From NCBI RefSeq assembly GCF_016595675.1, contig NZ_JAENJH010000011.1, positions 124,001-188,000 of the forward strand: a DNA stretch of 64,000 nt, read 5' to 3'. The DNA comes from Prauserella cavernicola (GTDB lineage: Bacteria > Actinomycetota > Actinomycetes > Mycobacteriales > Pseudonocardiaceae). The notes under the pieces were generated by a model, which saw only the letters and a list, made by a program, of their open reading frames with translations, did no database searches and was not told where the DNA came from. Both the position numbers and the translations under genes were made by a program. Below are positions 41,592-50,052 of the stretch, in pieces. Positions within the stretch are counted from its first letter, which is position 1, and each line of letters starts with the position of its first letter.

Positions 41592-42518
41592 ATGCAGGAA
41601 ACGATCACCCCGTCGATCACGTTTGCCATGGTCAGGCACCATCAAGGCGTGGACATCGCGGCGTCGAAACGACGGATCGACCGGCTACCGGCCCCGATCT
41701 TGTTCGTTCTCAGCGGAATTTCCATGTACGTCGGCGCGGCGCTCGCGGTGTGGCTGTTTCCCGAGTCGTCACCGTCCGGAGTCGCGTGGTTGCGCTGTCT
41801 GGGTGCCGCGTTGATCCTGCTGGCGTGGCGTAGACCGGGTAGGGCCGCGTGGCGTGGTCGCCCATTGCTCCTCGCGGGTGCGTTCGGCGTGGTCACGGCC
41901 GGGATGAACGTGGTGTTCTACGAGGCGATCGCCCGGCTGCCGCTCGGCACGGTCGTCGCGCTGGAGTTCGTCGGCCCGGTCGTGGTCGCCGCGTTCGGCT
42001 CCCGGGGCCGCCGCGACATCGCGGCGCTGGTGTTCGTGGCGGCCGGGGTGCTGTGCATCGCCGACGTCCAGCTCAGGGGCAGTCCCGCCGGCGTGGCCTT
42101 CGCGCTGGCCGCCGCCGCGGCATGGGCGGGCTACATCCTGCTCGGCAAGAAGGTCGCGCTCGGTGGCAACGGCATCGACAGCCTCGCGGTGGGCTTCGCC
42201 GTGGCCACCGTGGTGCTCTCGCCGCTGGCGCTCGGCACGGGCGGCGTGTGGGGTCACCCGGACCTGCTGACGCTGGGCATCGGCGTGGGCCTGCTGTCCA
42301 CCGTGGTGCCCTACGTCCTCGACCAGGTGGTGCTGCGCCGCGTCGGGCAGGCCCGGTTCGCGGTGCTGCTGGCGCTGCTGCCCGTGACGGCGACGCTCAC
42401 CGGCATCGTGGTGCTGGGCCAGGTCCCGAGCCTGCTGGAGGCGCTGGGCATCCTCGCCGTGGTCGGCGGGGTGGCGCTGCGCTCGCGCGACGAGCCCGCG
42501 GTGCGTGAACCGCCGTAG
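41592..42518 (+). CDS. EamA/RhtA-type metabolite exporter
   Basis: 308 aa with ten predicted helices in two EamA repeats. Typical segments are ALAVWLFPESSPSGVAWLRCLGAALIL and GLLSTVVPYVLDQVVLRRVGQARFAVLLALLPVTATLTGIVVLGQ, the latter as in RhtA/YddG threonine-homoserine exporters. It likely exports amino acids or other small metabolites. The start is uncertain: ATG at 41592 or at 41628, or GTG at 41649. It lies 46 bp before the glutamine-synthetase-like gene in the same direction, so a functional link with that operon is possible. Confidence 0.8.
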   Translation: MQETITPSITFAMVRHHQGVDIAASKRRIDRLPAPILFVLSGISMYVGAALAVWLFPESSPSGVAWLRCLGAALILLAWRRPGRAAWRGRPLLLAGAFGVVTAGMNVVFYEAIARLPLGTVVALEFVGPVVVAAFGSRGRRDIAALVFVAAGVLCIADVQLRGSPAGVAFALAAAAAWAGYILLGKKVALGGNGIDSLAVGFAVATVVLSPLALGTGGVWGHPDLLTLGIGVGLLSTVVPYVLDQVVLRRVGQARFAVLLALLPVTATLTGIVVLGQVPSLLEALGILAVVGGVALRSRDEPAVREPP

Positions 42519-42564
42519 CCGCCAGCGGCGTGACCGGCGCCCGTGCCGCTGGCAGGATGAGTCG

Positions 42565-43917
42565 ATGAGCAAGGCGGCATCGGCGACGGCGAAGGACCTC
42601 GCCCTCGCCGGCGTGCGGGGCGTGCACCTGTCCTGGGCCGACAACAACGGCATTCCGCGCTCGCGGATCGTGCCGATCGGCGGCCTCGCCGACGCCGCGA
42701 GCCGCGGGGTGGGCGCCACCACGCTGTTCGCCGTCTTCGACACCCACGACCGCATCACCTATGCCCACGCCGGGCTGAGCACGCCCTCGGGCGATGTCCG
42801 GCTGTTCCCGGTGCTCGAGCGCCTGCGCAGGCTCGCGGGCCAGCCCGCGCTCGCGTGGGCGCCGGCCCGGCAGGTCGCGCCCGACGGCTCGCCGTGGCCG
42901 TACTGCCAGCGCGGTGTGCTGGAACGCCAGGTCGCCGAGGCGGCCGCGAAGGGCCTTGAGCTGCGCGCGGGCTTCGAACTCGAGTTCTCGATCGCCCCGC
43001 TCGGCAGCTCGGGCATCACGGCGGCGCCCGGTCACACCGGCCCGGCGTACAGCCCGCACGCACTCGTCGGGCTCGACGGGTTCGTGGCGGCCCTGCTGCA
43101 CGACGTCGAGGCCAATGGGCTGCGGATCGGCCAGCTGCACGCCGAGTACGGGCTCGCCCAGCTGGAGCTGAGCCTGGCCGCGACCGATCCGCTCTCGGCC
43201 GCCGACGACCAGCTGCTCGCCCGCCAGACCATCCACGCCGCCGCGCACGCCCACGGCCTGCGAGCCAGTTTCGCGCCGTTGGTCAGCCCGCAGGCCGCGG
43301 GCAACGGCTGGCACCTGCACACGTCGGTGTGGCGGCAGGGCCGCAACCTGCTCGCCGGCCGCGAGGTCCCGGACACCGACGGCGCCGCCTACGTCGCGGG
43401 CCTGCTGCGCGACCTGCCCGCGCTGACCGCCGTGACCGCGCCGAGCGTGCCCTCCACCGCGCGCCTGCGCCCCGGTTACTTCGCCAGCGCCCACGCGTTC
43501 TGGGGCACGGAGAACCGTGAGGCGCCGCTGCGCTACGTCCCCGGTACCCAACTGCTCGGCGACGAGCACGCCAACGTCGAGTACAAGCCGTGCGACGCCT
43601 CGGCGAACCCGTACCTGGCGCTCGCGGTGGTGCTCGCCGCCGGCGTCGCGGGCATCGAGGATGGGCTGGAACCGCCCCCTCCGATCGCCGCCGACCCCGG
43701 AACGTGGGACGACGCCGAGCGCGAGACCCACGGCGTGCACCGGCTACCGTCGTCGCCCGCGGAGCAGGCGGCCGCGCTCGCCGCGTCGCCGCGCGTGTCC
43801 GGGGTGCTCGGCGACGAGCTGCTGGGCGCGTTCCAAGCGGTCAGGGCCTCCGACGCCGACTGGGCCAACGGCAAGCGGATCGACGAGCTCGTCGACGCGC
43901 ACCTGTGGCGGTACTGA
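42565..43917 (+). CDS. Glutamine-synthetase-like ligase (GlnA3/GlnA4/PuuA type)
   Basis: 450 aa of the GS class I fold. Visible parts are GFELEFSIAP (metal Glu), NGWHLHTSVW (metal His), AFWGTENREAPLR (substrate/ATP Arg) and NVEYKPCDASANPYLALAV. Two differences from true GlnA stand out: the Arg usual in the E-x-R motif before ANPYLA is Lys, and the adenylylation Tyr region reads VHRLP instead of LYDLP. It is therefore unlikely to be a housekeeping, GlnE-controlled synthetase. Relatives ligate glutamate to amines (gamma-glutamyl-polyamine or ethanolamine). The next gene, 4 bp away, is a papain-like protein, so the pair probably acts on one substrate. Confidence 0.8.
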   Translation: MSKAASATAKDLALAGVRGVHLSWADNNGIPRSRIVPIGGLADAASRGVGATTLFAVFDTHDRITYAHAGLSTPSGDVRLFPVLERLRRLAGQPALAWAPARQVAPDGSPWPYCQRGVLERQVAEAAAKGLELRAGFELEFSIAPLGSSGITAAPGHTGPAYSPHALVGLDGFVAALLHDVEANGLRIGQLHAEYGLAQLELSLAATDPLSAADDQLLARQTIHAAAHAHGLRASFAPLVSPQAAGNGWHLHTSVWRQGRNLLAGREVPDTDGAAYVAGLLRDLPALTAVTAPSVPSTARLRPGYFASAHAFWGTENREAPLRYVPGTQLLGDEHANVEYKPCDASANPYLALAVVLAAGVAGIEDGLEPPPPIAADPGTWDDAERETHGVHRLPSSPAEQAAALAASPRVSGVLGDELLGAFQAVRASDADWANGKRIDELVDAHLWRY

Positions 43918-43921
43918 CGCC

Positions 43922-44722
43922 GTGTCCCTGCTCGACGAGGTGCACCCGCTGCCCGGTGCCGAGGAGATCCTCGCGAACGCGAGCGCCGAGCGTCCGCAGA
44001 AGGACGAGCTGTGCGGCGCCTTCGCCGGTCTGGTGGCGCTGCGGGCCCACGGCGTCGAGGTGAACGACCAGGACGAGGTGGCGCTCGCGGCGGGCACCGT
44101 GCTGGCCGAGGACGGCTCGGCGAGCCTGCCACCGGGGGAGAAGGGCCGCGCGGACTTCCGGCTGGCCCTGCCGGGCACGGCCGACGAGGAGCTGGCGGGC
44201 ACGTCCGCGATCGGCGTCGCGCGGGCGATCGAGACGCTCTCGGGCGGCACACTGTGCGCCGTGCCCGCGAGCGGGAACTGGACGGAGTCCTCGGTCCGTG
44301 CGTTGCTGGCGGGTGCGCGCGGCCTGCCGCTGGTCGCGCTGATCGCCAACGTCGACACGGGCTCGTTCGCCGCACCCGATACCCCGGAACGAGCCCTGCG
44401 TGACTACCTCGACACCGGAATCGTTCCACTGTGGACATCCCGCTGGCGGGTCGGCCACTTCGTGCTCGTCGCCGGTGCGCTGACGAGTGTCGAGGGAACG
44501 CTGGTGTCCGTTGTGGACACCTATGAGTCGCTGGGGTACAACGGTGTTCACCTGCAACCAGTCGGTCATCTGGCCGCCGCCCTGCGGCGCGACGGTGGCG
44601 CACCCGGTGGCGCGCTGCTGGTCGTCCCCCCGACCGCGGCGGAGGCGGCCGGTGCCGTGGTGGCGGACGCGGGACTGCGCGCCGAACTCTGGGACAACGG
44701 CAGCCCCGCCCCGCTGCGGTGA
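43922..44722 (+). CDS. Papain/C39-like cysteine-protein paired with the GS-like ligase (DUF6885-like)
   Basis: 266 aa, cytoplasmic (no signal or membrane segment). I do not know a proven function. The order of motifs follows papain-like C39 proteins: Q26-K-D-E-L-C31-G at the N-terminus, H179 in RVGHFVLVAG and D199 in VSVVDTYESLG, giving a possible Cys-His-Asp triad with Q26 as oxyanion helper. A second Cys (C112) lies in GGTLCAVPASGNW. A hydrolase or transferase acting on an amide, for instance a gamma-glutamyl product of the ligase 4 bp upstream, would fit. The match with DUF6885 is from memory. It ends on a strong hairpin. Confidence 0.6.
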   Translation: MSLLDEVHPLPGAEEILANASAERPQKDELCGAFAGLVALRAHGVEVNDQDEVALAAGTVLAEDGSASLPPGEKGRADFRLALPGTADEELAGTSAIGVARAIETLSGGTLCAVPASGNWTESSVRALLAGARGLPLVALIANVDTGSFAAPDTPERALRDYLDTGIVPLWTSRWRVGHFVLVAGALTSVEGTLVSVVDTYESLGYNGVHLQPVGHLAAALRRDGGAPGGALLVVPPTAAEAAGAVVADAGLRAELWDNGSPAPLR

Positions 44723-44763
44723 AGGGCACCTTTACTGCGTTCAACGCGGTAAAGGTGCCCTTC
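44721..44763. terminator. Perfect bidirectional hairpin, also resembling a dispersed palindromic repeat
   Basis: GAAGGGCACCTTTAC (44721-44735) and its exact complement (44749-44763) make a 15-bp stem, extended inside by GCGTT/AACGC, so almost all 43 bases pair. It overlaps the TGA of the upstream gene and faces a convergent permease gene 18 bp away. Unlike other hairpins here it carries an A/T stretch in the stem (TTTAC/GTAAA). Confidence 0.88.
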
Positions 44764-44781
44764 ACGGCAGCCCCGCCTCGC

Positions 44782-46245
44782 TCAGCTGAGCGGCTTCTCC
44801 TGCTCGCGCTCCTCGACCGCCAGCCGCGAGTGCTTGCGGCCGTAGACCAGGTAGATCACCAGGCCGAGCAGCAGCCACGCGCCGAACCGCAGCCACGTGA
44901 GCACGTCCAGGTTCAGCATCAGGTACAGGCACGCCAGCGCCGCGATGATCGGCAGCACCGGCGAGAACGGAACCCGGAACGGGCGCTTGAGGTCGGGCCT
45001 CGACCGGCGCAGCACCGGCACCGCGATCGCCACGATGATCATGGCGGACAGCGCGCCGATGCTGACCATGTCGGCGAGTTCGCTGATCGGCACGACCGCG
45101 GCGATCACCGCGATCAGCGCGGCGCCACCGATCGTCATGCGGTGCGGGGTGCCCCAGCGTGGGTGCACCCTGCCCAGAGCCTTCGGGAGCAGACCGTCCC
45201 GGCCCATCGCGAAGCCGATCCGGCCGATCGTGACGAGCTGCACCATCATCACCGACGTGAGTCCGGTGACCGCGCCCAGCGAGATCACCGCGCCGACCCA
45301 GTGCTGTCCCACCGAGTTGAACGCCGCCGCCAACGGTGCGCCCTCGTCGATGTCGGTGAACGGGATCATGCCGGTGAGCACGAGCGACACGGCGACGTAG
45401 AGCGCCGCGCACAACGCCAGCGCGCCGAGGATGCCGATCCGCAGGTCCCGGCCCGGGTTGCGCGTCTCCTCACCGAGGTTGGCCAGCGCCTCGAAACCGG
45501 TGTAGGCGAAGAACACCACGGCCGCCGCTGTGAGCATCCCGGCGAGGCCGTACACCGACTGTTCGAGGCCTAGTGCCGCCTGCACCACCGGCTGGTACAG
45601 CGTGCCGGTGTTGTCGTCGGTGGGCTGCGCCGGCGGGATGAAGGGTGTCAGGTTCGCGGCCTTGACGAAGAACGCGCCGACCACGACCACCAGCACGCAC
45701 ACGGCGACCTTGACGATGACGAGCGCGTTGGTGACCACGGAGGACTGCCGGATTCCGGCCACGGCGATCACCGTGAGCACCGCGATGATGAGCACCGCGC
45801 CGATGTTGACGACCGCTTCCTCGCCGAACAGCTCCGGCGGTAGCCCGAGCAGGTTCGCCAGATACCCGGACCAGCTTCTCGAGACCACGGCGGCGCCGAG
45901 CGCGAACTCGAGGAGCAGGTCCCACCCGATGATCCACGCGAAGACCTCGCCGAGCGTGGCGAAAGCATAGGTGTAGGCGCTGCCCGCGGTGGGCACGCTG
46001 GAGGCGAGCTCGGCGTAGCAGAGCGCGGCGAGCCCGGCGACCACGGCGCCGATCACGAAGGACAGGGTCACGGCGGGACCGGCGTGGTTCTTCGCCTCGA
46101 CCCCTGCGAGCGTGAAGATCCCTGTACCGATGATGATCCCGACACCGAAGCCCACGAGATCCCGGCTCTTCAGCCGCCGCTTCAGGTCGCCCGATTCCTG
46201 CCGTTGGAGAACGTCGTCGACGTTGAGCGTCCGGAAAATTCCCAC
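44782..46245 (-). CDS. APC-superfamily (cationic-type) amino-acid permease
   Basis: 487 aa with 12-14 helices. The N-terminus has KSRDLVGFGVGIIIGTGIFTLAG (substrate-binding GTGIF motif), then AELASSVPTAGSAYTYAFATLGEVFAWIIGWDLLLE and FFAYTGFEALANLGEETRNPGRDL, the pattern of CAT/YfnA-type transporters. It likely imports amino acids by proton symport. GTG at 46245 is preferred to an upstream TTG at 46272. It is convergent with the ligase/C39-like pair and follows a two-component system on the same strand (48 bp), so it may be under the control of that system. Confidence 0.85.
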   Translation of the reverse strand: MGIFRTLNVDDVLQRQESGDLKRRLKSRDLVGFGVGIIIGTGIFTLAGVEAKNHAGPAVTLSFVIGAVVAGLAALCYAELASSVPTAGSAYTYAFATLGEVFAWIIGWDLLLEFALGAAVVSRSWSGYLANLLGLPPELFGEEAVVNIGAVLIIAVLTVIAVAGIRQSSVVTNALVIVKVAVCVLVVVVGAFFVKAANLTPFIPPAQPTDDNTGTLYQPVVQAALGLEQSVYGLAGMLTAAAVVFFAYTGFEALANLGEETRNPGRDLRIGILGALALCAALYVAVSLVLTGMIPFTDIDEGAPLAAAFNSVGQHWVGAVISLGAVTGLTSVMMVQLVTIGRIGFAMGRDGLLPKALGRVHPRWGTPHRMTIGGAALIAVIAAVVPISELADMVSIGALSAMIIVAIAVPVLRRSRPDLKRPFRVPFSPVLPIIAALACLYLMLNLDVLTWLRFGAWLLLGLVIYLVYGRKHSRLAVEEREQEKPLS

Positions 46246-46293
46246 CCGCGACACGGTAATCCAGGTGAGCAACGCCCGCTGGGCAACGCGTGA

Positions 46294-46932
46294 TCAGCCG
46301 TCCAGTTCGCTGGCTAGCAGCGCCGCCTGAACCCGGGAATGCAGGTGCAGCTTCGTCAGCACCCGCGACACGTGGGTCTTCACGGTCGTCTCGCCGATGA
46401 ACAGCTTCGCGCCGATCTCGGCGTTGGACAGTCCCTCGCCGAGGCACGCGAGCACCTCCCGCTCCCGTCCGGTCAGCTGTTCCAGTCCCGCGGGCCGCGC
46501 GGGCGGGGGAGCGGCCTCGGCGAACGCGCTGATCAGCTTGCGCGTCACCTGCGGCGCGACCACGCCCTCGCCCGCGGCGACCAGCCGTACGGCCTCGATG
46601 AGCCGGGGTGCCTCGACGGACTTGAGCAGGAACCCGGCCGCACCGGCCCGCAGCGCGCCGTAGACGTACTCGTCGAGGTCGAACGTCGTCAGCACCAGCA
46701 CCTCGCACAGACCCTGGCCGACCAGGTCGCGCGTGGCGGTGATGCCGTCCACGTCGGGCATCCGCACGTCCATGAGCACCACGTCCGGCTTGAGCGCGCG
46801 GGCCTGCCTGATCGCGGCGGCGCCGTCGGCGGCCTCGCCGACCACCTCGATGCCGTCGGCGCCGGCGAGGATCATCACGATGCCCGCCCTGATCGCCCCG
46901 TGGTCGTCGGCCACGACGACGCGGATGCTCAT
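46294..46932 (-). CDS. NarL-type response regulator
   Basis: 212 aa. The receiver domain has the acidic pair D9-D10, phospho-acceptor D55 (VVLMDVRMPD), T/S and K (VLLKSVEAP region). The C-terminal LuxR-type helix-turn-helix is LTGREREVLACLGEGLSNAEIGAKLFIGETTVKTHVSRVLTKL. It should be phosphorylated by the kinase encoded just upstream, whose stop overlaps this start by 4 bp. The target genes are unknown; the permease downstream is the nearest candidate. Confidence 0.92.
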   Translation of the reverse strand: MSIRVVVADDHGAIRAGIVMILAGADGIEVVGEAADGAAAIRQARALKPDVVLMDVRMPDVDGITATRDLVGQGLCEVLVLTTFDLDEYVYGALRAGAAGFLLKSVEAPRLIEAVRLVAAGEGVVAPQVTRKLISAFAEAAPPPARPAGLEQLTGREREVLACLGEGLSNAEIGAKLFIGETTVKTHVSRVLTKLHLHSRVQAALLASELDG

Positions 46933-48104
46933 GCGCTCGCCTCCGGCACCGGCAGCACCGCGCGCACCCGCCAGCCCGGCCCGCCGGGACCCGCGTCGAA
47001 GGAGCCGCCGACGGCGGACGCCCGTTCGCGCATGCTGAGCAGCCCGGTGCCGGGTTCGTGCGGGCGGGCGGATCCGGTGAGCTCGTTGGTCACCTCGACG
47101 GTGACCAGGCCGCCCGTGTGCCGGATCGTCAGCGACGCCCCGGCTCCCGGCGCGTGCTTGGCCGCGTTGGTCAGCGCCTCCTGCGCGATGCGGTAGGCGG
47201 TGAGGTCCACGGCGGCGGGCAGCGTGGCGCGCTCGTCGAGGTCGGTATGGACGTCCAGGCGCATCCCGCTCGCTCTCGCCGATTCGGTGAGCCGGGAGAG
47301 CCCGTCGAGCCGGGCGGGCGCCGTGACCTCCCCTGCCGTGTTGTCGCGGAGCAGGCCGATCATCGTTCGCATCTCCTCCAGTGCGCTCACACTGTTCTCC
47401 CGCACCGACGTCAGTACCGTTCTGGCGGCCTTAGGGTCTGTTGTGGACAGAGCAGCCTCCGACTGCAGGGCGATCGCCGAGAGGTGGCCCGCGATCACGT
47501 CGTGCAGGTCCCGCGCCATCCGGGCGCGTTCGATCGCCACGGCGGCGTCGCGGTCGAGCTCCGCGATGCGCGCGGCCTGCGCCGCGTTCTCCCGCTCGGT
47601 CTCCATGAGCTCGCGATGCCAGCGGATCTCGGTGCCCCACCACACCGGAACCGCGATGAACGGCACGTACAGCACGATCGCGAGCACCGCCACGCGCCAG
47701 TCCGCCACGATGAGCAGCGCCCCCACCGACGCGCCGAGCGCGCCGAGCGCCGTGATGGTGACCATGGCCCTGCTGAGCCGCCGCGACCCGTACACGGTCG
47801 CCCCGTAGAGCGGATCGCCGAACGCCAGCAGTACCGGCACCGTCACGCCGAGCGCGGCGTCCACGGCCAGCGGCACCAGTGCCACGCACAGCAGCAACCC
47901 CGGGAAACGACGGCGCAGCAACAACAAACAGCACAGCGCGCCGAACACGAGATATCGAGTCCACATCGGAATGTGGTCGCCGCCGAACAGTGAATGCAGG
48001 CCCGCCGCGTAGAGCACACAGCCGAGCAGGAAGTAGCCCACGGCGATGGCCAGGTCCTGGCCCAGCGGCGGCAGCCCGCGGAGCGGGAGGAAACGCGGCG
48101 GCAC
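46929..48104 (-). CDS. Membrane sensor histidine kinase (HisKA_3)
   Basis: 391 aa. Five to six N-terminal helices (residues about 15-150) with short loops suggest sensing within the membrane. A coiled-coil follows (RELMETERENAAQAARIAELDRD), then the phospho-acceptor box ARMARDLHDVIAGHLSAIALQSE (His in RDLHD) and an ATPase domain with N-box AYRIAQEALTNAAKHA and G-box PGTGLLSMRERA. It is the partner of the NarL-type regulator. The start is the GTG at 48104; no strong ribosome-binding site is visible. Confidence 0.9.
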   Translation of the reverse strand: MPPRFLPLRGLPPLGQDLAIAVGYFLLGCVLYAAGLHSLFGGDHIPMWTRYLVFGALCCLLLLRRRFPGLLLCVALVPLAVDAALGVTVPVLLAFGDPLYGATVYGSRRLSRAMVTITALGALGASVGALLIVADWRVAVLAIVLYVPFIAVPVWWGTEIRWHRELMETERENAAQAARIAELDRDAAVAIERARMARDLHDVIAGHLSAIALQSEAALSTTDPKAARTVLTSVRENSVSALEEMRTMIGLLRDNTAGEVTAPARLDGLSRLTESARASGMRLDVHTDLDERATLPAAVDLTAYRIAQEALTNAAKHAPGAGASLTIRHTGGLVTVEVTNELTGSARPHEPGTGLLSMRERASAVGGSFDAGPGGPGWRVRAVLPVPEASA

Positions 48105-48213
48105 CCGACCATCTCAGCACATCGGGCGAGCGTTCGGCGTCCTCCCAACTGATGACGGCCGGGTCCTGCCGTTCGCCGATGTCCGGCCCCGGCGGCGACG
48201 ACACGCTGGGGGC

Positions 48214-48420
48214 GTGATCGAACTACTGGGAATCCTGCTCGTCGTCCAGGGCGTCGGCGGGCTCGTCAACCGGATCGCGGACAGCTCCACGCACAGCTGG
48301 TTCGTGCAGCTGCACCTGCTGCCCGAGGCCGCACACATCCCGGCGAGTGTCGCGCTGGCGCTGGTGGGCCTGGTCCTGGCGAGCATCGGCTCGGCCCGGC
48401 GCAAGAAAAACCCCTCGTGA
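48214..48420 (+). CDS. Small two-helix membrane protein
   Basis: 68 aa. Two hydrophobic helices (about 2-20 and 42-60) flank a short loop with SSTHSWFVQLHLLPEAAHIP; the C-terminus is basic (SARRKKNPS). Small size and the GTG start at 48214 (GGGGGC upstream) make it a plausible gene. Function unknown. It is convergent with sigA, and its last bases form the left arm of the shared terminator. Confidence 0.65.
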   Translation: MIELLGILLVVQGVGGLVNRIADSSTHSWFVQLHLLPEAAHIPASVALALVGLVLASIGSARRKKNPS

Positions 48421-48443
48421 GGCCGGAAAACCTCACGAGGGGT
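48410..48443. terminator. Bidirectional hairpin between the small membrane protein gene and sigA
   Basis: ACCCCTCGTGAGG and its exact complement (48410-48422 and 48431-48443) form a 13-bp stem with an 8-base loop. AAAAA precedes the stem, which gives a T-run for the minus-strand sigA transcript. Confidence 0.88.
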
Positions 48444-48457
48444 GTCGACTTGTCGCG

Positions 48458-49840
48458 TCAGTCCAGGTAGTCGCGCAGCACCTGCGACCGCGACGGGTGG
48501 CGCAGCTTCGACATGGTCTTGGACTCGATCTGGCGGATGCGCTCGCGGGTCACACCGTAGACCTGGCCGATCTCGTCTAAAGTCCTCGGCTGGCCATCGG
48601 TGAGACCGAAGCGCAGGCGGACCACGCCGGCCTCGCGCTCGGACAGGGTCTGCAGCACGGACTGCAGCTGGTCCTGCAGGAGCGTGAACGACACCGCGTC
48701 CACGGCCACCACGGCCTCGCTGTCCTCGATGAAGTCACCGAGCTGCGAGTCGCCCTCGTCGCCGATGGTCTGGTCGAGCGAGATCGGCTCACGGGCGTAC
48801 TGCTGGATCTCGAGGACCTTCTCCGGGGAGATGTCCATCTCCTTGGCGAGTTCCTCGGGAGTCGGCTCGCGGCCGAGGTCCTGCAGCAGCTCACGCTGTA
48901 TACGGCCCAGCTTGTTGATCACCTCGACCATGTGCACCGGTATACGGATGGTGCGCGCCTGGTCGGCCATGGCGCGGGTGATCGCCTGCCGGATCCACCA
49001 CGTGGCGTAGGTGGAGAACTTGAAGCCCTTGGTGTAGTCGAACTTCTCGACCGCGCGGATCAGACCGAGGTTGCCCTCCTGGATCAGGTCCAGGAACGCC
49101 ATCCCACGGCCGGTGTAGCGCTTGGCCAGCGAGACCACCAGGCGAAGGTTGGCCTCGAGCAGGTGGCTCTTGGCCCGCTCACCGTCGCGCACGATCCACT
49201 TGAGGTCGCGGCGCATCTGAGTGGTGAGCTTCTCGCCCTCGTCCTCGGCGACGCGCACGCGCTCGGCGGCGTAGAGCCCGGCCTCGATGCGCTTGGCGAG
49301 CTCCACCTCCTCCTCGGCGTTGAGCAGCGCGACCTTGCCGATCTGCTTGAGGTAGGCGCGCACCGAGTCGGCCGAGGCGGTGAGCTCGGCGTCCTTGCGG
49401 GCCTGCCGCAGCGCCTCCGACTCCTCTTCGTCCCAGACGAAGTCGGGGTCGTTAGAGGACCGCGACGTCTTGCTGGTGGTCGCGGGAGCGGCGGGGGTCT
49501 CCTCGTCGCCTTCGGACTCCTCGGAGTCCTCCTCGGTGACGGTCGCGTCGACGACGTCGACCTCTACGGCGTCGACGTCGAGGTCCGACAGGTCGACGTC
49601 CTCGAGCTCGGCCGCGTCGACGTCCTCCGGGTCCCCTTCGGCACCCTTCGGCTTCGCCTTGTCGCCCTTGGCGTTCTTGCGGGGCTTCGCGGGCGCCTTC
49701 TTCGCGGCCGGCTTGTCTGCGGGGGTCTTCGCACCCGTCGCCGTACCGTTCGCGGCCGCCGTGCTGTCCTCGGCTGTCGCTTCCTCGGCGGCGCTCGTTG
49801 TCTTCGTTCCGCTTCGGGTTGCGGTCTTTGCGGCTGCCAC
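48458..49840 (-). CDS. sigA: Primary sigma factor SigA (HrdB/RpoD)
   Basis: 460 aa. A long low-complexity N-terminus of about 150 residues (Ala/Lys/Thr-rich, then an acidic run [17 protein letters not shown]) precedes region 1.2 ([28 protein letters not shown]). Region 2 has [47 protein letters not shown], and region 4 ends [21 protein letters not shown]. The acidic N-terminal part is typical of actinobacterial primary sigma factors. GTG at 49840 follows GAAAGGG; an ATG at 49867 is an alternative. ppgK lies directly upstream on the same strand, the conserved actinobacterial order. Confidence 0.95.
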   Translation of the reverse strand: MAAAKTATRSGTKTTSAAEEATAEDSTAAANGTATGAKTPADKPAAKKAPAKPRKNAKGDKAKPKGAEGDPEDVDAAELEDVDLSDLDVDAVEVDVVDATVTEEDSEESEGDEETPAAPATTSKTSRSSNDPDFVWDEEESEALRQARKDAELTASADSVRAYLKQIGKVALLNAEEEVELAKRIEAGLYAAERVRVAEDEGEKLTTQMRRDLKWIVRDGERAKSHLLEANLRLVVSLAKRYTGRGMAFLDLIQEGNLGLIRAVEKFDYTKGFKFSTYATWWIRQAITRAMADQARTIRIPVHMVEVINKLGRIQRELLQDLGREPTPEELAKEMDISPEKVLEIQQYAREPISLDQTIGDEGDSQLGDFIEDSEAVVAVDAVSFTLLQDQLQSVLQTLSEREAGVVRLRFGLTDGQPRTLDEIGQVYGVTRERIRQIESKTMSKLRHPSRSQVLRDYLD

Positions 49841-49960
49841 GTACGCCCTTTCACAGCGGTCGATCATGACGAACCGGTACGCGTGCGTCCCGGCTGCCTT
49901 AGATTCGGGGAACATGCCCCGGCCTGCGGTTTTGCCTCCCGCAGCCGAGGGCCGTGTTCC

Positions 49961-49966
49961 ATTGTA
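49961..49966 (-). promoter_or_regulatory. Possible -10 element of sigA
   Basis: TACAAT on the minus strand, in a short AT-rich patch about 120 bp upstream of the sigA start. No convincing -35 hexamer was found at 17-18 bp. Confidence 0.3.
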
Positions 49967-50009
49967 ACGACGATGTGCGGAAGCGTCGCGAAGCGATCAA
50001 CTTTCCACT

Positions 50010-50051
50010 GCCGGACCGGGGTGCCGCCGGAGTTCTCCCGGCGGGTCCGGC
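50010..50051 (-). terminator. Long hairpin after ppgK
   Basis: GCCGGACC/GGTCCGGC (50010-50017 and 50044-50051) encloses a second stem CCGCCGG/CCGGCGG (50024-50030 and 50038-50044; the two share base 50044, so they may alternate). It begins 1 bp after the ppgK stop. Confidence 0.6.
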
Positions 50052-50052
50052 G

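Noticed and set aside
44782-46245. Linking the amino-acid permease to the steroid cluster
   Set aside because: It is 25 kb away and has no KstR-type box.
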